From DATJBF01 sp035515475 (GTDB lineage: Bacteria > Verrucomicrobiota > Verrucomicrobiia > Palsa-1439), in NCBI GenBank assembly GCA_035515475.1, contig DATJBF010000047.1:170685-234684 (forward strand): DNA of 64,000 nt, in the 5' to 3' direction. Position 1 is the first letter of the stretch. Every line of letters starts with the position of its first letter. A program made the translations under genes and the position numbers. Below are positions 9,588-17,629 of this stretch, piece by piece. Below the pieces are notes generated by a model that made no database searches, was not told where the DNA came from, and saw only the letters and a list, made by a program, of their open reading frames with translations.

Positions 9588-10240
9588 TTTGAGCCAATTC
9601 GCGCCATTTGCGCCACCAGACTCCCCAGATTGCTGGCCTTCGACCCGTCCAAGACCCTGCACGATTTGAGCCATTTGCGCCACCACACCCGAATCCAACG
9701 GGAATTGGGGCGAGAGAATTATTACACGGTGCATGGTCGAAACCGGTCGAATTTCTCCTTGCGTATGCTTTCAAATGACACTGATGCCCCTCCCGTCAGC
9801 AATGGTTGAGATTGGGTTCGATTGCCTTGGTGCCGCATTGCTGTAGGATCTGGTCGGAGTGGGACAGCTCGCTGAAACCGAAACAAACATACGCCTCATT
9901 CTGGGATAAGCGAGGTATATCGCGAAGTATTCTCCTTGCCTGAGCGACGCCCCGGTTCGCCGATGACTGAGAGCGCCCGGCAAGAACAAGGGCGTCCCGC
10001 ATAGGCGGAACGCCTTTCCCATCAACCACGATGTCGAAACAATCTCGGCTTCTGCGGTCTTGATGGGGGGACCGAAACGCACCGAGACACCTCATTCTCT
10101 TTGGTCAGATCCCCGCTGAAAAGCCTTCGGACTGTGGTAATCAGTGGAGCGGCAGAACGTCAGAAGATGGTCGGCATGACCAGTGGGCATTCGAAATGAC
10201 GGCCAAGGAATCCGATCTTGGAGCGAGCCCGTGCGATGAC
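9588..10240. other. Intergenic region, no supported gene
   Basis: A left-going frame at 9796-10095 contains a plausible stretch (GKGVPPMRDALVLAGRSQSS, later ARRILRDIPRLSQNEAYVCF) but lacks a ribosome site and any motif, so it is not called. Apart from the 16 bp direct repeats at the left end nothing else stands out. Confidence 0.4.
9603..9685. repeat. Pair of 16 bp direct repeats
   Basis: GCCATTTGCGCCACCA occurs at 9603-9618 and again at 9670-9685, both in the same orientation and both preceded by TTTGAGCC. No gene crosses them. They could be a remnant of a recombination or duplication event just after the broken HTH gene. Confidence 0.6.
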
Positions 10241-10654
10241 TTATTCTGCGGGCGAGATGTTTCTGTAAGCGAGCTTTAACTCGTAGCGAAGGATGTTGTG
10301 GCAATGGACCGTGTCGATTGTGGTCTTGTTTTGCCAACCCTGGCAGGACAGTTCGCCGGTGACCGAGGTGCGACGTTTGGCAACCGCACTGGCCAGTTCC
10401 TTGGTCAGATCAAAATCACCCCGGATGCACTCGTCGTTGGGACATCGGAAGCGGAACACCGACTTGGCTCCATCAAGGTTGACCGTGTACGTGAACTGAC
10501 CGTTCTGGGCGACGCCTTTGGAGTCGTAATACTTGAGGTTCACAACCAGAGACTTCAATTTCTGGAATTTGTCGGCCAAGCTGGGTGAGGATTTCACCCG
10601 CTCGCCTTCCTGATTACGGTATTCCGCGCGAAGACCTATTCTTTGTCGATACAT
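10241..10654 (-). CDS. Conserved-looking protein of unknown function with paired Cys residues
   Basis: A 137-residue protein, acidic-basic mixed, no signal peptide or membrane segment. It contains FRFRCPNDECIRGDFDLT in the middle and GELSCQGWQNKTTIDTVHCH towards the end, so Cys residues come in two pairs that could hold a metal ion. The start at 10654 (MYRQRIGLRAEY) is taken because residues before it look non-coding. It is a single gene flanked by decayed sequence. Function unknown; a zinc-ribbon-like fold is a guess from the Cys spacing. Confidence 0.65.
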   Translation of the reverse strand: MYRQRIGLRAEYRNQEGERVKSSPSLADKFQKLKSLVVNLKYYDSKGVAQNGQFTYTVNLDGAKSVFRFRCPNDECIRGDFDLTKELASAVAKRRTSVTGELSCQGWQNKTTIDTVHCHNILRYELKLAYRNISPAE

Positions 10655-10911
10655 AAGGACCACCCCGCAAATGGAGTTTGGTGGCAACCGAACTTCTGCA
10701 GCTAAACGGAGCGTCGAGGAACAAACTAGACAACGTCGCCGCACGGCACTCCGACACCGTTATCGTACGCCCAACCGGCAGGATGGCAACTGGGGTGTTC
10801 ACCCCATTCAGTGGCAGTTCGGACAAGAGTTATGTCGGCGCTGGCAGCGGAAACAACAGAACACTCAATCCTGATCGTAACGCAGAACGAGAGGCCGTCG
10901 GCTAAACCAAA

Positions 10912-11001
10912 GATGCTTTGCGAAACAATTCGCTATTTCTGGAATCAGGCTTACGATGAAGTTGGGTCTCAGGGGGCTGTCTCACTCCGACCACATTCTC
11001 C
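10912..11001 (+). promoter_or_regulatory. Promoter-like repeat, copy A (upstream of small gene and sigma factor)
   Basis: About 90 bases that reappear at 12433-12522. Shared blocks are CTTTGCGAAACAATT, TATTTC, CAGGC-TA-GATG, GGTCTCAG, GCTG and TCCGACCA-AT. Inside it, TTCGCT (10929-10934) and TACGAT (10952-10957) are separated by exactly 17 bases, as expected of -35 and -10 boxes. The conserved tail continues about 45 bases beyond the predicted start site, so the leader itself is conserved. It precedes the small gene at 11114 and the sigma factor at 11500. Confidence 0.6.
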
Positions 11002-11113
11002 AGCGACACGGCAGAGCCAGGCAGCGCCACCCAACCTCAATCGGCGCTGCGGAGAACGCCGAGGAGGAGATTGCGCGCCAGGAGAGAAGGAAGGCGACGA
11101 CGAACCGACGAAC

Positions 11114-11341
11114 ATGAAACAAAAAAAAGAACCGGTGAAACCGCTCAGCGAAAGAGAAGTTCAAGCGTTCCTCAACGACGATCGGATGCTGTCCGAGCAA
11201 GGGAGCATCCAGTGGCAGAGAGCCGGAATCTGGCGTTGGGTAAGTTCCGACGGTTTGGCTTTCGCCGCTTCGGACGGTCGAACGGTCGAGATAACTCGAA
11301 CCGCCAATGCCGAAACGTCAACGGTCTCGCTCCCCATGTGA
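11114..11341 (+). CDS. Small hypothetical protein (75 residues)
   Basis: Starts MKQKKEPVKPLSEREVQAFL, followed by a Trp-containing beta-like stretch (IQWQRAGIWRWVSSDG) and ends STVSLPM. It lies downstream of promoter-like copy A and 158 bases before the sigma factor start, same strand. The only purine-rich site upstream (AGGAAGG) is further away than usual. No family recognised. It could be a small regulator read with the sigma factor, but that is position only. Confidence 0.45.
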   Translation: MKQKKEPVKPLSEREVQAFLNDDRMLSEQGSIQWQRAGIWRWVSSDGLAFAASDGRTVEITRTANAETSTVSLPM

Positions 11342-11499
11342 TCGAGAATCGCGACCGTTCCGCCGCGGAGCATTTGGGGGGTGCCACAAGCCGCACGTTG
11401 AACCGAATCCAGCCCGGTTGCATCCAAAGTGTGCAAATGGTCGAAGTGGCTGTGTTTCGCAATCGACACCGGCTGGGCGTAGGCAGCGGAAGAACACTT

Positions 11500-12354
11500 A
11501 TGGTTATTGACCGATACAACGAAAACGGGAGCTCCCTTCAACTCTACATGCGGGAGATTGGGAAAACGCCGTTGTTGACGCGCGAGCAGGAGATCAAATT
11601 GGCTGCGCAGGTCCGGCGAGGCGACAAGAGAGCGCGCGAACGGATGATCAAAGCCAATCTGCGCCTCGTCGTAAAAATCTCGTACGACTACGCCAATTTC
11701 GGAATGCCGTTGCTCGATTTGATCAACGAAGGCAACCTCGGCCTGATGAAAGCCGTCGAGCGATTCAACCCCAAGAAGGGCGCCAAACTTTCCACGTACG
11801 CGGCCCTCTGGATCAAGCAGTCCATCCGCCGCGCCCTCTCGAACCAATCCAAGACGATTCGGCTGCCAGTTCATATCGTGGACAAGGTTCACAGGCTGCA
11901 TCGAGCCAGTCTTGAACTCGCCGAGACACTCGGCCGCGAGCCAAGTGATGCCGAGTTGGCCAAGCGCTTGGGCATTTCGACGGCTAGGACGGCTCGGCTT
12001 CGCACGTTCGGCGTGAGTCCCCTCAGCCTCGACGCCCCGATTGGAGATGAGGGCGACAACCAATTCAGCGACATTGTCCAAGACGAGGGGGCGTTGACCC
12101 CTTCCGAACTGCTTCGCGTCAAGATGACGCGACAGGAAATCCGCCAGCACCTCAAGCACCTGACGCCGCGCGAGGCTGAAATCGTCACCTTGCGTTTCGG
12201 GCTGGACGGGCAGGAACCCCGGACACTGGGCAACGTGGGAAGGAAATTTAAAGTGACCCGCGAACGGATCCGCCAGATTCAGGAAACTGCGCTGAACAAA
12301 CTCCGTCGACGCGTCGATGCACTCGACCGCGGCGATCTCGCCGGCACATCCTGA
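11500..12354 (+). CDS. RpoD-family sigma factor lacking region 1.1 (group 2 type)
   Basis: A 284-residue sigma-70 family protein. Region 1.2 is at about 8-40 (LQLYMREIGKTPLLTREQEI), region 2 at about 50-115 (LRLVVKISYDY, DLINEGNLGLMKAVERF, STYALWIKQSIRRAL-like core), region 3 at about 120-195, and region 4 at about 215-280 with LTPREAEIVTLRFGL and VTRERIRQIQETALNKLRRR. Region 1.1 is absent, and the chain is much shorter than a housekeeping RpoD, fitting a group 2 alternative factor for stress or stationary phase. The start at 11500 has GGAAG upstream; the longer frame lacks coding sense. Matching promoter-like repeats lie on both sides (10912 and 12433), making this factor or the housekeeping one a candidate for reading them. 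Confidence 0.92.
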   Translation: MVIDRYNENGSSLQLYMREIGKTPLLTREQEIKLAAQVRRGDKRARERMIKANLRLVVKISYDYANFGMPLLDLINEGNLGLMKAVERFNPKKGAKLSTYAALWIKQSIRRALSNQSKTIRLPVHIVDKVHRLHRASLELAETLGREPSDAELAKRLGISTARTARLRTFGVSPLSLDAPIGDEGDNQFSDIVQDEGALTPSELLRVKMTRQEIRQHLKHLTPREAEIVTLRFGLDGQEPRTLGNVGRKFKVTRERIRQIQETALNKLRRRVDALDRGDLAGTS

Positions 12355-12432
12355 CCGCCCGGGCCGGGCGCCGTGATTCCGATCCCGAAGCCAACCGCGA
12401 CCGCTGATCCCTTGGCGGCTGTGGGCCGAAGC

Positions 12433-12522
12433 GATTCTTTGCGAAACAATTAGGTTATTTCGCAACCAGGCGTATGATGGAATCGGTCTCAGCGAGCTGC
12501 TTCTCTCCGACCAGATCTTGCC
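12433..12522 (+). promoter_or_regulatory. Promoter-like repeat, copy B (upstream of 12586 gene)
   Basis: Second copy of the element at 10912-11001. TTAGGT (12450-12455) and TATGAT (12473-12478) are 17 bases apart and line up with the boxes of copy A; GCGAAACAATT before the -35 box and GGTCTCAG after the -10 box are kept. The predicted transcript would start near 12485 and lead into the strong ribosome site at 12573-12580. Confidence 0.6.
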
Positions 12523-12585
12523 GCGTGGCGGGCGCAGCAAGGCAACCTAATGAAAGATCAACCGCCGCCGTTAAAGGAGGGTTCC

Positions 12586-12981
12586 GTGGCAGGCATAAAG
12601 ATCAGCCGGGAAGAATGCGGCCGGTTCTACAAGAAAAAGTATGAACTCGCCTGTGCGTTGCTGGATTGCGAGGCATTCAAATCATGGCACACACCGTCGC
12701 GGAGCGAGTGGTGCGAGGCACTGACCGCGATCAGAAAGATGGTGAAACGGCATGACTGGCCGTTGTACGAAGTCATCCCCGATGGCGATGACGCGTCATC
12801 CACGTCAATCACGAATACGGGCTTGATGCTAAACGGCCTCCATCAATTGCTGGCTGTATTGAATGGTCACGATGTGCGGTCCGTGCCGTCGCCGCAGCAA
12901 TGGGGCGACATTATGCGGGTGGTGGATGAAACCACCGAGCGTCGTGCCGCGGTTGACGAGGCGGCGAAACTCTACCGATGA
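12586..12981 (+). CDS. Hypothetical protein (131 residues), GTG start
   Basis: The start is decided by a perfect AAAGGAGG at 12573-12580 followed by GTG at 12586. The ATG at 12550 would place this Shine-Dalgarno inside the gene. The protein is soluble and charged, with KISREECGRFYKKKYELA at the start, W-rich SWHTPSRSEWCEAL near 35-50 and a C-terminal helix ending AKLYR. No family recognised. It follows promoter-like copy B, so it is probably in the same regulon as the sigma-factor region. Confidence 0.7.
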   Translation: MAGIKISREECGRFYKKKYELACALLDCEAFKSWHTPSRSEWCEALTAIRKMVKRHDWPLYEVIPDGDDASSTSITNTGLMLNGLHQLLAVLNGHDVRSVPSPQQWGDIMRVVDETTERRAAVDEAAKLYR

Positions 12982-13036
12982 CCATGTGTCCGACTCAGAC
13001 CGACCGGCAGGGAAAGGCTTGACCGAAAGGAATCGA

Positions 13037-13237
13037 ATGACCAAAGAACCCAAAGCCAGCGAACCCGTTTTTTGTTTCACGACCAGCGGTGGCGGCCTCC
13101 TCACTCAGCGGATTGTTGAGATCGAGAAGCTGGCGCTGAGCAGCATCCAAAGCGGGAAATCCCTTGACCGGGTGGTCACCGGTGCGCTCGTGTCGTTAAA
13201 AGACGCTTGTAACACTGCGCGGGTCGCCGTCGGATAG
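13037..13237 (+). CDS. Small hypothetical protein (66 residues)
   Basis: ATG at 13037 is preceded by GAAAGGAAT at a good distance. The product begins MTKEPKASEPVFCFTTSGGG and then has a probable amphipathic helix (LTQRIVEIEKLALSSIQSG). It lies 55 bases after the 131-residue gene and is likely co-transcribed. No known domain. Confidence 0.55.
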   Translation: MTKEPKASEPVFCFTTSGGGLLTQRIVEIEKLALSSIQSGKSLDRVVTGALVSLKDACNTARVAVG

Positions 13238-13659
13238 CAGTACTGTCGATACCGCCACTTGACGGCACTACCCTTGGTTCGCGACGCCGCCAAAACCCGC
13301 GCCCCCCCCCACTCTTTCAACCCCTTCGGCCGCATCCCGCGGGATCCCAAGACTTGTCCTTGCTGAATTTCCTCGGGTAGCATCGCAGCGAGGTATCGCG
13401 CTGGGCGATACGCTGGAGTTCATCGCCACTGGCTCCCGTGCGAGCTAGGCCACGGAGGCCCTTGAGAAGCTGCTGAAAAAAAGGAGACGGTTGACAAACG
13501 GGCTCGATGAACGGGCGGTCCCGGCAACAATTTCACCGCTGGCCACCAGAGTTTCTTGCCGCTGGTTTTTCACCAGACCGATGCGGGGTTGTCGCTCAAC
13601 CGGTGCCGCAAGCCGATTCGCGGTTCACAAATGGAGACAAGCCGTTCCTCAATGGCTTC
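13238..13659. other. Decayed stretch with possible HPr-like remnant and C-run
   Basis: A run of nine C lies at 13302-13310. Between about 13371 and 13485 one frame reads VASQRGIALGDTLEFIATG, then, after a TAG where a Glu codon would fit, ATEALEKLLKK. This resembles the C-terminal helix-strand of an HPr-like phosphocarrier, but it is short and broken. Nothing else is supported. Confidence 0.25.
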
Positions 13660-13854
13660 TCACCGCGACTTGCGCCGAAACCAAAGCTCATCATGACCCT
13701 TTGGTTTGGGCGGCTCAGCCCTCTCACTCCCCTCGAACCCAAACACATCTCGAAAATAAACCTGTTCTCCGCAACTGGGGCAGGGAGTGGGTCGGTTTGA
13801 GATCTCCTCGAAAACATTGATTTTGGCATGGCATTTGGGGCAAACAATGACGAC
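13660..13854 (-). CDS. Zinc-ribbon small protein, probably a truncated remnant
   Basis: A left-going frame ending at 13660 encodes IVCPKCHAKINVFEEI, then CPSCGEQVYFRDVFG and a charged tail rich in Pro and Lys. The two CxxC knuckles are about 17 residues apart, as in rubredoxin-like zinc ribbons. There is no ATG, GTG or TTG before VCPKC (only ATT), and the sequence further upstream belongs to the oppositely oriented kinase gene. The most likely reading is a gene whose 5' end was lost at the same breakpoint that truncated the kinase, around 13855-13868. Confidence 0.4.
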   Translation of the reverse strand, partial: VVIVCPKCHAKINVFEEISNRPTPCPSCGEQVYFRDVFGFEGSERAEPPKPKGHDELWFRRKSR

Positions 13855-14470
13855 CGTAGCGTCTCCAGCCGATGAAATCGCCCAGACCCCGACGGGCATC
13901 AATTTGCGACTGGCGACCTTGAAAACGGAGGCCACGGTCAACACCAAAGACCTCCAGAAAAAGATCGCCAGCACGCAACGGATGGTGGAACGGTCGGCGG
14001 ACATCGTGCATCGGTTCGCCCGGGAATTGCGCCCGACGGTGTTGGACGACCTGGGGCTGATTCCCGCCCTCCATTCGTTTATGAAAAGTTTTACGAAACG
14101 GACGGGCATCCACATTCGGTTCACAACCATTACTGCCGGCCGGATTGAACAATTGGACAATGCCACGCGAACGGTGCTGTATCGCGTCGCCCAGGAAGCG
14201 CTGACCAATGTCTCGCGGCATGCCCAAGCCAGCCGGGTGGAGGTGAACATCGAGAAACTCCGCGACGCCATTTGCCTGAAAATCAAAGACGACGGCAAAT
14301 CGTTTGAGGCGCAACGCGTCGTAAACTCCAAACGGAATACACGCTTGGGGTTGATCGGCATGCGCGAGCGCGCGGAGACGGTCGGCGGCAGATTTGACGT
14401 CGAATCGGCGCCAGGCAAAGGCACCACCATCCGCGCACAGATTCCGTTCACGAAGGGCAACCGGGTTTAA
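13847..14470 (+). CDS. Truncated sensor histidine kinase (HisKA_3 remnant + HATPase_c)
   Basis: This 207-residue frame joins the kinase family at DEIAQTPTGINLRLATLK and continues through the dimerisation helix (IVHRFARELRPTVLDDLGL), the N-box (VLYRVAQEALTNVSRHAQ), the G1 region (IKDDGKSFE) and G2 (RLGLIGMRERAETVGGRFDV). In intact NarX/DesK-type relatives the segment before DEIAQT is E-L-H, which contains the phosphorylated His; here it is replaced by TVASPA, so the H-box and any sensor domain are missing. The product could not autophosphorylate in the normal way. It overlaps the response regulator start by one base (TAATG), so the pair was an operon. Confidence 0.85.
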   Translation: MTTVASPADEIAQTPTGINLRLATLKTEATVNTKDLQKKIASTQRMVERSADIVHRFARELRPTVLDDLGLIPALHSFMKSFTKRTGIHIRFTTITAGRIEQLDNATRTVLYRVAQEALTNVSRHAQASRVEVNIEKLRDAICLKIKDDGKSFEAQRVVNSKRNTRLGLIGMRERAETVGGRFDVESAPGKGTTIRAQIPFTKGNRV

Positions 14471-15153
14471 TGACTATGAAGCGCATCACTGTCCTGCTGG
14501 CTGAAGACCACACGATCGTCCGCGAGGGGTTTCGGAAGCTGTTGGATGCCGAAGACGGCCTCGAGGTGGTCGGCGAAGCGCAAACCGGCCGCCAAGCGGT
14601 GGCCCTAGCCAGGAAACTCCGTCCCGCCGTGGTCGTGATGGACATCGCGATGCCGTTGCTCAACGGTCTGGCAGCCACCCGGCAAATTCTCAAAGCCGTT
14701 CCCAACACCAAGGTGCTCATTCTCTCCGCGCACAGTGACGATGCCTACGTCGACCATGCGATGGAGTTGGGTGCGGTGGGGTTTCTGCTCAAACAAACCT
14801 CTTCCCACGATCTGTCCCGGGCGATTCGGGAAGTGCAGAAAGGAAACGCATTCTTCAGCCCCTCCATTGACAAGCGCCTGCACAATCATTCTCAGAAGTC
14901 GCCGAACGGAGGCGGGCCATTCAAGAAGAAAATCGCCCGCCTCAGTTCGCGCGAGATGGAGGTGCTGCAACTGATTGCCGAAGGCAAGGCCAACAAACAA
15001 GTGGCGGCGGAATTGGGCATCAGCATCAAAACGGTCGAGAAACATCGGCAGAATCTCATGGCGAAGCTCAACATCCATGAGATCTCCGGCCTCACCCGCT
15101 ATGCCATCGCTGCGGGAATCATCGAGAGTAGTGTCCGGTTAACCATCCGCTAG
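14470..15153 (+). CDS. NarL/FixJ-family response regulator
   Basis: A 227-residue two-domain regulator. The receiver domain (6-125) has the acidic pair ED at 12-13, the phospho-acceptor Asp in VVVMDIAMP near 58, and the conserved Lys in GFLLKQ near 108. The LuxR-type HTH lies at about 155-215 (LSSREMEVLQLIAEGKANKQ, then KTVEKHRQNLMAKL). It is translationally coupled to the truncated kinase, so it may now be driven by another kinase or small phosphodonor. Targets unknown. Confidence 0.93.
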   Translation: MTMKRITVLLAEDHTIVREGFRKLLDAEDGLEVVGEAQTGRQAVALARKLRPAVVVMDIAMPLLNGLAATRQILKAVPNTKVLILSAHSDDAYVDHAMELGAVGFLLKQTSSHDLSRAIREVQKGNAFFSPSIDKRLHNHSQKSPNGGGPFKKKIARLSSREMEVLQLIAEGKANKQVAAELGISIKTVEKHRQNLMAKLNIHEISGLTRYAIAAGIIESSVRLTIR

Positions 15154-15212
15154 CCCGCCTCAGGCGTGGCTTGTCCGCCGCCGGCGGAGGCAGGAAGCCG
15201 GGGGAGTTGTAA

Positions 15213-15231
15213 GGCAAGCGCTCCGCTTGCC
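15213..15231. repeat. Perfect 8 bp hairpin after the response regulator gene
   Basis: GGCAAGCG-CTC-CGCTTGCC forms an 8 bp stem with a 3-base loop, 60 bases after the stop. A weaker palindrome (TCCGCC/GGCGGA) lies at 15175-15190. There is no T-run, so it could be a dispersed intergenic palindrome or a factor-assisted terminator. The rest of 15154-15381 holds nothing else recognisable. Confidence 0.45.
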
Positions 15232-15381
15232 ACTCCGGATAGCCGTCGTTTGCTTCTGTCGCTCGTAGGGCGCGACCGCCCATGGTGAATCCTCGCGATG
15301 AACCGCCGGGCGCGCCGAGTCGTTGGACCGCCGGTAGCCCCGACACACAGAAGCATGTCGTACGGCGACGCACACGTCACG

Positions 15382-16038
15382 CTAAAGCCCGGTCGGTATG
15401 ACATAAAAGAGAATGGCGAAGAAATGAAAAATGCTGCCCGCCAACACGAAGACGTGCCAAATCGCATGGTGGTAAGGGAGGCCGCGCCAGCCGTAGAAAC
15501 CGATCCCTGCGGTGTAAGCCAGACCGCCCACCAGCAATAACACCAGACCGCCCGGCGCGACGGTTGCGACCAGCGGTTTGGCGGCCACCAGCACTCCCCA
15601 ACCCATCGCGACGTACAGACCAACCCGCGCAACAGGCCGCCGCCGCAGCCATGCTTGGAATGCGATCCCGAGCGCCGCCAGTCCCCAAATCCCTCCCAGC
15701 AGAGACCAGCCCCAGGGGCCCCGGAGGTTCACCAAGGTGAACGGCGTGTAGGTTCCAGCAATCAGGAGAAAGATCGCGGAATGGTCGAGGACCCTGAGGA
15801 TGGCTTTGGCGCGAGGGAAGTGGATGCTATGGTAGAGAGTGGAAGTCGCGTGGAGAACAATCAACGTGGCCCCGTAAACGCTGCCACTGACGATGTGCCG
15901 CGCGGTGCCGTAGTTGCCGGCCAAGACGATCAAGACGATCGATCCCGCCACCGCGAAGACGAAACCAACCCCGCTGATGATGCTGTTCGCGATCTCCTCG
16001 CGGAGGCTATACTGCGGGATAGGAATTTCTGCACTCAT
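15382..16038 (-). CDS. Hemolysin III / TrhA family membrane protein (PAQR fold)
   Basis: 218 residues with seven predicted membrane helices. Family marks are STLYHSIHF early, LDHSAIFLLIAGTYTPF in the middle and HAIWHVFVLAGS near the end; the conserved Ser, Asp and His residues form the metal site of the CREST/PAQR superfamily. Bacterial members affect membrane lipid homeostasis, and the haemolysin name is historical. The start at 16038 (MSAEIPIPQYSLREEI) is preferred because the 24 upstream codons do not look coding. Confidence 0.9.
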   Translation of the reverse strand: MSAEIPIPQYSLREEIANSIISGVGFVFAVAGSIVLIVLAGNYGTARHIVSGSVYGATLIVLHATSTLYHSIHFPRAKAILRVLDHSAIFLLIAGTYTPFTLVNLRGPWGWSLLGGIWGLAALGIAFQAWLRRRPVARVGLYVAMGWGVLVAAKPLVATVAPGGLVLLLVGGLAYTAGIGFYGWRGLPYHHAIWHVFVLAGSIFHFFAILFYVIPTGL

Positions 16039-16467
16039 GTTCACACGCCAAGCCGTCCCACCGCAACTTTCCTTACTCGACAGTGGTCCATGTTTCCCAT
16101 CGTAGTGCAAGATCTTAGATTGTCAGGCTCAACCGAACACTTGGTGTCATGCAATCTCCATATTCCTCGCCTCGGTCGCGCTGCGCGAAGGGCGGACCAG
16201 GAACGTGAAGACCGCGCAGCTATCCGTAGATTTGTGAGCGCCGCTGGCGCCCTTCAAAAGGGTGTTCCTCACGCCGATTCCTCACAACATTGGCGCTGGC
16301 GTGCGAGCAGGAAAAAAGGTCAATCCGAGAACGGACTGGCCCTGTTTCGCTTTAGTGCGCACCGCAACGGGATTCAGTCCATGCCGCTTCTGCGCCCAGA
16401 GATCGCTGGGATTCATGAAACTTCCGGTGGGGTGAACACCCCATGGCGCCGCGGGGCTTCCCGGCCT
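16039..16467. other. Intergenic region, no supported gene
   Basis: About 430 bases between the TrhA gene (left-going) and a small right-going frame. Open frames on both strands have no motif. The stretch near 16380-16460 looks like degraded intergenic repeat material and is not assigned. Confidence 0.4.
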
Positions 16468-16638
16468 ATGCTCACAACTGTGCAAACCAAACCCAGAAAG
16501 CAGGCACTCAAGTTTGGCGATGTGATTGCGGGCGCTTACCGCGCCTGCGGCAAACGCAGAGCCGGAGGAATCATCCGGCTCGCCGTCCGGACGCACCTGA
16601 TCGCATTTCGTGGACAGCAGCGATTGGTGATTTATTGA
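16468..16638 (+). CDS. Small basic protein (56 residues), tentative
   Basis: From ATG at 16468 the frame reads TKPRKQALKFGDVIAGAYRA then CGKRRAGGIIRLAVRTHLIA and FRGQQRLVIY, ending in a stop. The strongly amphipathic, Lys/Arg-rich sequence looks coding, and I recall similar short frames scattered in Verrucomicrobiota genomes, which I cannot check here. There is no good ribosome site. It ends 7 bases before the secreted-protein gene. Confidence 0.4.
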   Translation: MLTTVQTKPRKQALKFGDVIAGAYRACGKRRAGGIIRLAVRTHLIAFRGQQRLVIY

Positions 16639-16645
16639 GGAAGAC

Positions 16646-17221
16646 GTGATTGATGTGAGCCGTGGCCGTAACCAAAGCACCCCCGCCGACTGGCGTTCGA
16701 TCCTGACAGTGATACTCGCCTGCGTTGCCGGCTGGTCGGTCGTTCCGTCCGCCCGCGCACAGAAACCCGTGTCCCCAACGGTAATGGCCTTGCTGTCGAT
16801 TTCCCCGATTCAGCCGGAATTTTTCCTGACCAGCGTGCGCGAACAGACCAACTACCAGGCGCTACGATCGATCAAGCCCGTCGACTCGCGCCTCATCGAG
16901 CCGCACCGCGCGCTCACCGACAACGAAGCCTGGCAGCAATTCGAGACGGAATTTGCGCCGCAACACCCGAGTCCGTCGCCCGTCAAACACCAGATCGAAA
17001 CCGCCAAATACGGTATCGACACGACCGCGTTTGCCGTCGATCGTTTCGTCAAGAGCATCCGCGATCACGCCGACTTCAACTTCGATCAGGGCCACCTGCG
17101 TCACGCGCCGGTAACGCCGCTCGGAAGGTCCCGGGACGACCCGCACGTGAAGCTCGATCTCGACCTTACGCATGGCAGACCGTACGCCGGCGTGCGGGTC
17201 GTGATCCCGTTTGGCAACTGA
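16646..17221 (+). CDS. Secreted hypothetical protein
   Basis: GTG at 16646 follows TTGAGGAAG. The first 38 residues look like a signal peptide with a hydrophobic core (ILTVILACVAGWSVV) and an S-A-R-A cleavage site before QKPVS. The mature 150 residues are soluble with no membrane segment; DLDLTHGRPYAGVRVVIPFG forms the C-terminus. No family recognised. Confidence 0.65.
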   Translation: MIDVSRGRNQSTPADWRSILTVILACVAGWSVVPSARAQKPVSPTVMALLSISPIQPEFFLTSVREQTNYQALRSIKPVDSRLIEPHRALTDNEAWQQFETEFAPQHPSPSPVKHQIETAKYGIDTTAFAVDRFVKSIRDHADFNFDQGHLRHAPVTPLGRSRDDPHVKLDLDLTHGRPYAGVRVVIPFGN

Positions 17222-17629
17222 AGCGCCGCTAACACAATTTCCCGTGCGCTCAGGGAACTCGTCCATCCGCGGTACGGGTCGAATTACCACGTGTCTCAAC
17301 AGCGCTCGGCGCGACTGATGTACCGCCGCCGTTCTCCCCCACTCCGTCTCCCCCGAGGTGCCGCCGCTCAACGAAGTCCATTCTGAGTTCGAGTCCTACT
17401 CGGGGGGCGATCTGAGATTACGAACTTTTCGTTGTGTGTACTTGCGAATGGCTTTCTGTAACCGTGGTTCACACAAGCTCTTCGAAAGAGTGGGGGGGAA
17501 AGTTCGTATTTTGGTCGAATTGGCTCCCCACGTTGAACGATTTGCGAACCTTCCGAGTCGAACTTGCCGCCGTCTGCCTACCAAGGGCCGAGACTGCTGA
17601 CGGGAAAGCCGACTGTTTGCTCCACCCCG
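17222..17629. other. Convergent intergenic region, no gene seen
   Basis: Lies between the secreted protein (right-going) and the NHL-repeat protein (left-going). A short CCCCG-CTA-CGGGG palindrome at 17626-17638 spans the NHL gene stop. No T-tract terminator and no supported frame were found. Confidence 0.45.

Noticed and set aside
9796..10095. Left-going 99-codon frame
   Set aside because: No ribosome site, family or neighbour support.
11161..12540. A 459-codon open frame on the minus strand
   Set aside because: Shadow of the sigma factor, whose motifs are unmistakable.
13302..13310. Run of nine C as a phase-variation tract
   Set aside because: It is not inside or just before a supported gene.
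13855..14460. Upstream extension of the zinc-ribbon frame
   Set aside because: It runs opposite the histidine kinase coding sequence and has no sense of its own; only the last ~65 codons look real.
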